Assembly (NCBI GenBank): GCA_002869275.1
Contig: PKTF01000371.1
Span: 1 to 57,555 of the forward strand
Origin: Ignavibacteria bacterium
GTDB lineage: Bacteria > Bacteroidota > Ignavibacteria > SZUA-365
DNA: 57,555 nucleotides
Direction of reading: 5' to 3'
The notes under the pieces are model-generated. The model saw nothing but the letters and a program-made list of their open reading frames with translations, was not told the DNA's origin and searched no databases. Positions 55,708 through 57,555 of this stretch are shown one piece after another (position 1 is the stretch's first letter; every line of letters starts with the position of its first letter). A program made the position numbers and the translations under genes.

Positions 55708-55965
55708 ATGCCGCCAGGAGTTCAGCAATGGCCTGACGACAGTCTGGAACGCCGCGCCTACCGGGCGGTTGAAGATGTCCCGGTTGTCGAGACAAATGAC
55801 ACAAATCGGCTTGGATACCACGTTTTTCTGTTCCTGAAAGGCGAACTTGGTAGCATCGAGGAAGCCGTGCATGTCGCCCAGCCGCGCATGCTCATCGACA
55901 AGGACGATGCCGTACGGCGTATCGCCAATGCACTTGAGGAGGGAGACGGAAACGACGCCGTATGA
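55708..55965 (+). CDS. Small hypothetical protein
   Basis: An 85-residue acidic protein with no recognised domain. AAGGAGC lies 7-8 nt before the ATG, a strong ribosome site. The C-terminus overlaps the start of the zinc-ribbon gene by 4 nt, so the two are translationally coupled and probably function together. Confidence 0.7.
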   Translation: MPPGVQQWPDDSLERRAYRAVEDVPVVETNDTNRLGYHVFLFLKGELGSIEEAVHVAQPRMLIDKDDAVRRIANALEEGDGNDAV

Positions 55966-56171
55966 CCGAAGAAGAAATACGCGCGCACCAGGAACAGCTC
56001 AATTCCGAGCGACGCACCTGTGCGCAGTGCGGTTACGTGATCGATAATCCTGTTGCAGAGCGCTGTCCGCGCTGCAACAGTCCGGTCGAACGCAAGGTCA
56101 AAAGCTGCGGAGGCTGTTCCTTTAAAGGCGGCTGTGATTTCGCGCAGCAGCTCGACGACAGAAAGAAGTAA
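55962..56171 (+). CDS. Small zinc-ribbon protein
   Basis: A 69-residue protein with CxxC pairs: 'CAQCGYVIDNPVAERCPRCNSP' and then 'CGGCSFKGGCDF'. The first four cysteines form a zinc ribbon; the last three may form another metal site. ATGA overlap with the upstream gene. Function unknown. Confidence 0.8.
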   Translation: MTEEEIRAHQEQLNSERRTCAQCGYVIDNPVAERCPRCNSPVERKVKSCGGCSFKGGCDFAQQLDDRKK

Positions 56172-56207
56172 GCGATTGTATACAGTTTATCACTACCGGA
56201 GGCACAT

Positions 56208-56579
56208 ATGCAGATAAAAGAAGCCATCGAAGGGGACGTGGTGGTTCTCAGCCTGAGGGGCAACCTGATGGGAGAACCTGAAACGACTGAGTTCCGTGAC
56301 AAAATCAAGAACCTCGCACGGGACGGCTTCCTGAAAATCGTCCTGGACGTTTCGAAGATCAAATGGATCAACAGCTCGGGGCTCGGTTCCCTGATCTCTG
56401 CCCTTACGACGGTCAACAACGCCGGCGGAGACATGCGCATCTCCAATGTGACCGAGAAGATCAACAGCCTGTTCATGATCACTCAGCTGATCAAGGTCTT
56501 CAAGACGTTCGAATCGAACGAACGCGCCGTGGCGAGCTACCTCGTCGATCCGGTCTCCGGTACACCGATTGAAGGTTGA
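56208..56579 (+). CDS. STAS-domain protein, anti-sigma factor antagonist type
   Basis: A 123-residue protein of the SpoIIAA/RsbV fold: 'VVVLSLRGNLMGEPETTEFRDKI', 'KIVLDVSKIKWINSSGLGSLISAL' with the phosphorylatable Ser in NSSGLG, and 'ISNVTEKINSLFMITQLIKVFKTF'. It probably binds an anti-sigma factor or similar kinase when unphosphorylated. No partner kinase or phosphatase is in the window. GGAGG precedes the ATG. Confidence 0.92.
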   Translation: MQIKEAIEGDVVVLSLRGNLMGEPETTEFRDKIKNLARDGFLKIVLDVSKIKWINSSGLGSLISALTTVNNAGGDMRISNVTEKINSLFMITQLIKVFKTFESNERAVASYLVDPVSGTPIEG

Positions 56580-56698
56580 TCACGTAAAAGATTCTCGATT
56601 TGGATAGGGGAACCAGCGCGATCTTTCTCGATACCCAACTCAAGAAACCGAACGACGAATCGAAAAGCAGACCTTCAGACATATGTTCGCGAGTTCAC

Positions 56699-56758
56699 AT
56701 TCGCCAAAGTACATAGGCTGCTTCCCGATCAGGAAGCAGCCTGTTTATTTTGGCGAAT
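56699..56758. terminator. Nested inverted repeat between convergent genes
   Basis: An inner 11-bp perfect stem (AGGCTGCTTCC / GGAAGCAGCCT, 56715-56742) with a 6-nt loop lies inside an outer 10-bp perfect stem (ATTCGCCAAA / TTTGGCGAAT, 56699-56708 and 56749-56758). On the plus strand the inner stem is followed by GTTTATTTT. It probably ends the STAS gene transcript, and perhaps the convergent DUF2723 gene as well. Confidence 0.75.
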
Positions 56759-56810
56759 CCCATAAGCATTCAACGAAGCATCAGAATACACAGCGCTCCG
56801 AACCTCTAAC

Positions 56811-57555
56811 CTATTTCAATGCCGGTGCGGGCGCCGGCACGGCATTGCGCATCGCGGCATTTCTCTGCTTCCACTGCAGAATCCCTGAATCGCCCGGTGC
56901 GAATCCCAGCGCCTGATCGAACAGCCTGTCTGCACGGTCATGCATTCCCGCCTGTGCCAGATATACCCCGCGATTGAAAAACATCGACCCGTACATGCGC
57001 CCAATTCCATCCACCAGACGCCCTTCTCTATCGAAACCCCTGATCTCGAACTCGGGGAATGGTGTGTCCTGCGGAGCGGGAACATCTTCGGGCTGGTACA
57101 GCCGAAATGCCAGTCCCTCGGGTATGCGCTGGTAGCCCGGTGCGAACTGCTGTTCCATCTCGATGGTCACGTACACCGGACGCGTTTCATACGCCCGGTC
57201 GATCATGGTGTTGATCATATGGTTGAACGCGCTTTCGATCATCCCGGCATCGTAAGGCAGGTCGTGCTCGAATTTGTATAGTTCCTTCTGGAAAGCATTG
57301 ATTTCCCTCTCGACACTGCTGTACAGCTCCGGATGGCTGTTCCGAATCTGCTCGAAGTACCAGCTGCGACGGAACAGCTCCTTGTCGAGCACGATCATGT
57401 CCGTGCGTTCCCCTTCCACCTGCTGATAGTAGTACGCGGCCGACACCCAGTAATCCCATTGGAAGGAAAGCACGAGCGCATCCTCTTCGATGGAAGCGAA
57501 CATGTTCTTCGTGTAATCCTCTACCAGGTAGTTACCCCTCTGCGAAACGCTCGAG
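56811..57555 (-). CDS. C-terminal part of a DUF2723-family membrane protein
   Basis: The frame is open to the window edge (at least 247 codons), so the gene is 5'-truncated by the window. The visible part begins '...QRGNYLVEDYTKNMFASIEEDALVLSFQWDYWVSAAYYYQQVEGERTDMIVLDK', the pattern following the membrane part of DUF2723 (PMT-like glycosyltransferase) proteins of Bacteroidota. The C-terminus ends in a TPR-like segment ('NRGVYLAQAGMHDRADRLFDQALGFAPG'). Transmembrane segments must lie upstream. It may transfer sugars to surface proteins; the substrate is unknown. Confidence 0.8.
   Translation of the reverse strand, partial: SSVSQRGNYLVEDYTKNMFASIEEDALVLSFQWDYWVSAAYYYQQVEGERTDMIVLDKELFRRSWYFEQIRNSHPELYSSVEREINAFQKELYKFEHDLPYDAGMIESAFNHMINTMIDRAYETRPVYVTIEMEQQFAPGYQRIPEGLAFRLYQPEDVPAPQDTPFPEFEIRGFDREGRLVDGIGRMYGSMFFNRGVYLAQAGMHDRADRLFDQALGFAPGDSGILQWKQRNAAMRNAVPAPAPALK

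Overview
This is a gene-dense bacterial chromosome segment, GC-rich by eye, with 43 supportable protein genes. Two of them run off the ends of the window. I saw no rRNA, tRNA, CRISPR array, phage or insertion sequence. Several features point to the FCB superphylum, and more specifically to a GC-rich Ignavibacteria/Chlorobi/Kapabacteria-like lineage. These are secreted proteins ending in type IX secretion (T9SS) type A sorting domains of the form 'FPNPFNPxTxIxFxL', Bacteroidota-type promoters (TTG-N19-TAnnTTTG), a DUF2723 membrane protein, an SBBP-repeat surface protein and a TonB-dependent receptor. The lineage is an inference.

Layout. 1-3.7 kb: two leftward cell-surface genes, a DUF7948-like/SBBP-repeat protein and a T9SS cargo protein. 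3.8-12.0 kb: a rightward run of glutaryl-CoA dehydrogenase, guaB, a cluster of three perfect DnaA boxes, an aminopeptidase P, a glycosyltransferase, purD, a DUF3052-like protein and a UDP-GlcNAc 2-epimerase. 12.0-15.1 kb: leftward membrane protein, phospholipase D-like protein and succinate-semialdehyde dehydrogenase, with overlapping or near-abutting junctions. 15.3-22.3 kb: TPR protein, double-SPOR protein and two tandem paralogous Asp-box/T9SS proteins. 22.4-24.1 kb: a lipoprotein and an MBL-fold hydrolase.

24.3-38.4 kb is the outstanding region. Three glutamate dehydrogenase (GDH) genes alternate with three very large proteins of about 1000-1060 residues. Each large protein has the ATP-grasp (PPDK_N) half of PEP synthase but lacks the phosphohistidine swivel domain and the PEP/pyruvate barrel. 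Two carry a degenerate plus an intact response-regulator receiver domain. The third carries a GAF-like sensor domain and a C-terminal nucleotidyltransferase domain. All three share a C-terminal block with the signature GPGRWGS...G(S/T)HFFQ. The first two GDH/ATP-grasp pairs are a tandem duplication of a convergent two-gene unit of about 4.46 kb. Coenzyme-site residues predict that GDH 1 is NAD-type (Phe238/Pro262/Asp263) and GDH 2 is NADP-type (Ser238/Ser262/Ala263). The third GDH belongs to another subfamily and sits 11 nt upstream of the second ATP-grasp gene. I infer an undescribed module that senses signals and energy state to control ammonia assimilation versus glutamate catabolism.

38.4-47.3 kb: metallophosphoesterase, outer-membrane barrel, endonuclease III, a dispersed-repeat remnant with a perfect hairpin, peptidase T-like enzyme, acidic lipoprotein, acyl-CoA ligase, ZIP importer, CDF exporter and an EamA transporter. 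47.4-53.6 kb: TonB-dependent receptor with a leader hairpin, then two tandem secreted M28 peptidases with PDZ domains. 53.8-57.6 kb: PspA, a TY-chaperone-like protein with a histone-H1-like Lys/Ala tail, an outer-membrane protein, two small proteins (one a zinc ribbon), a STAS-domain regulator, a nested inverted repeat and the C-terminal end of a DUF2723 protein.
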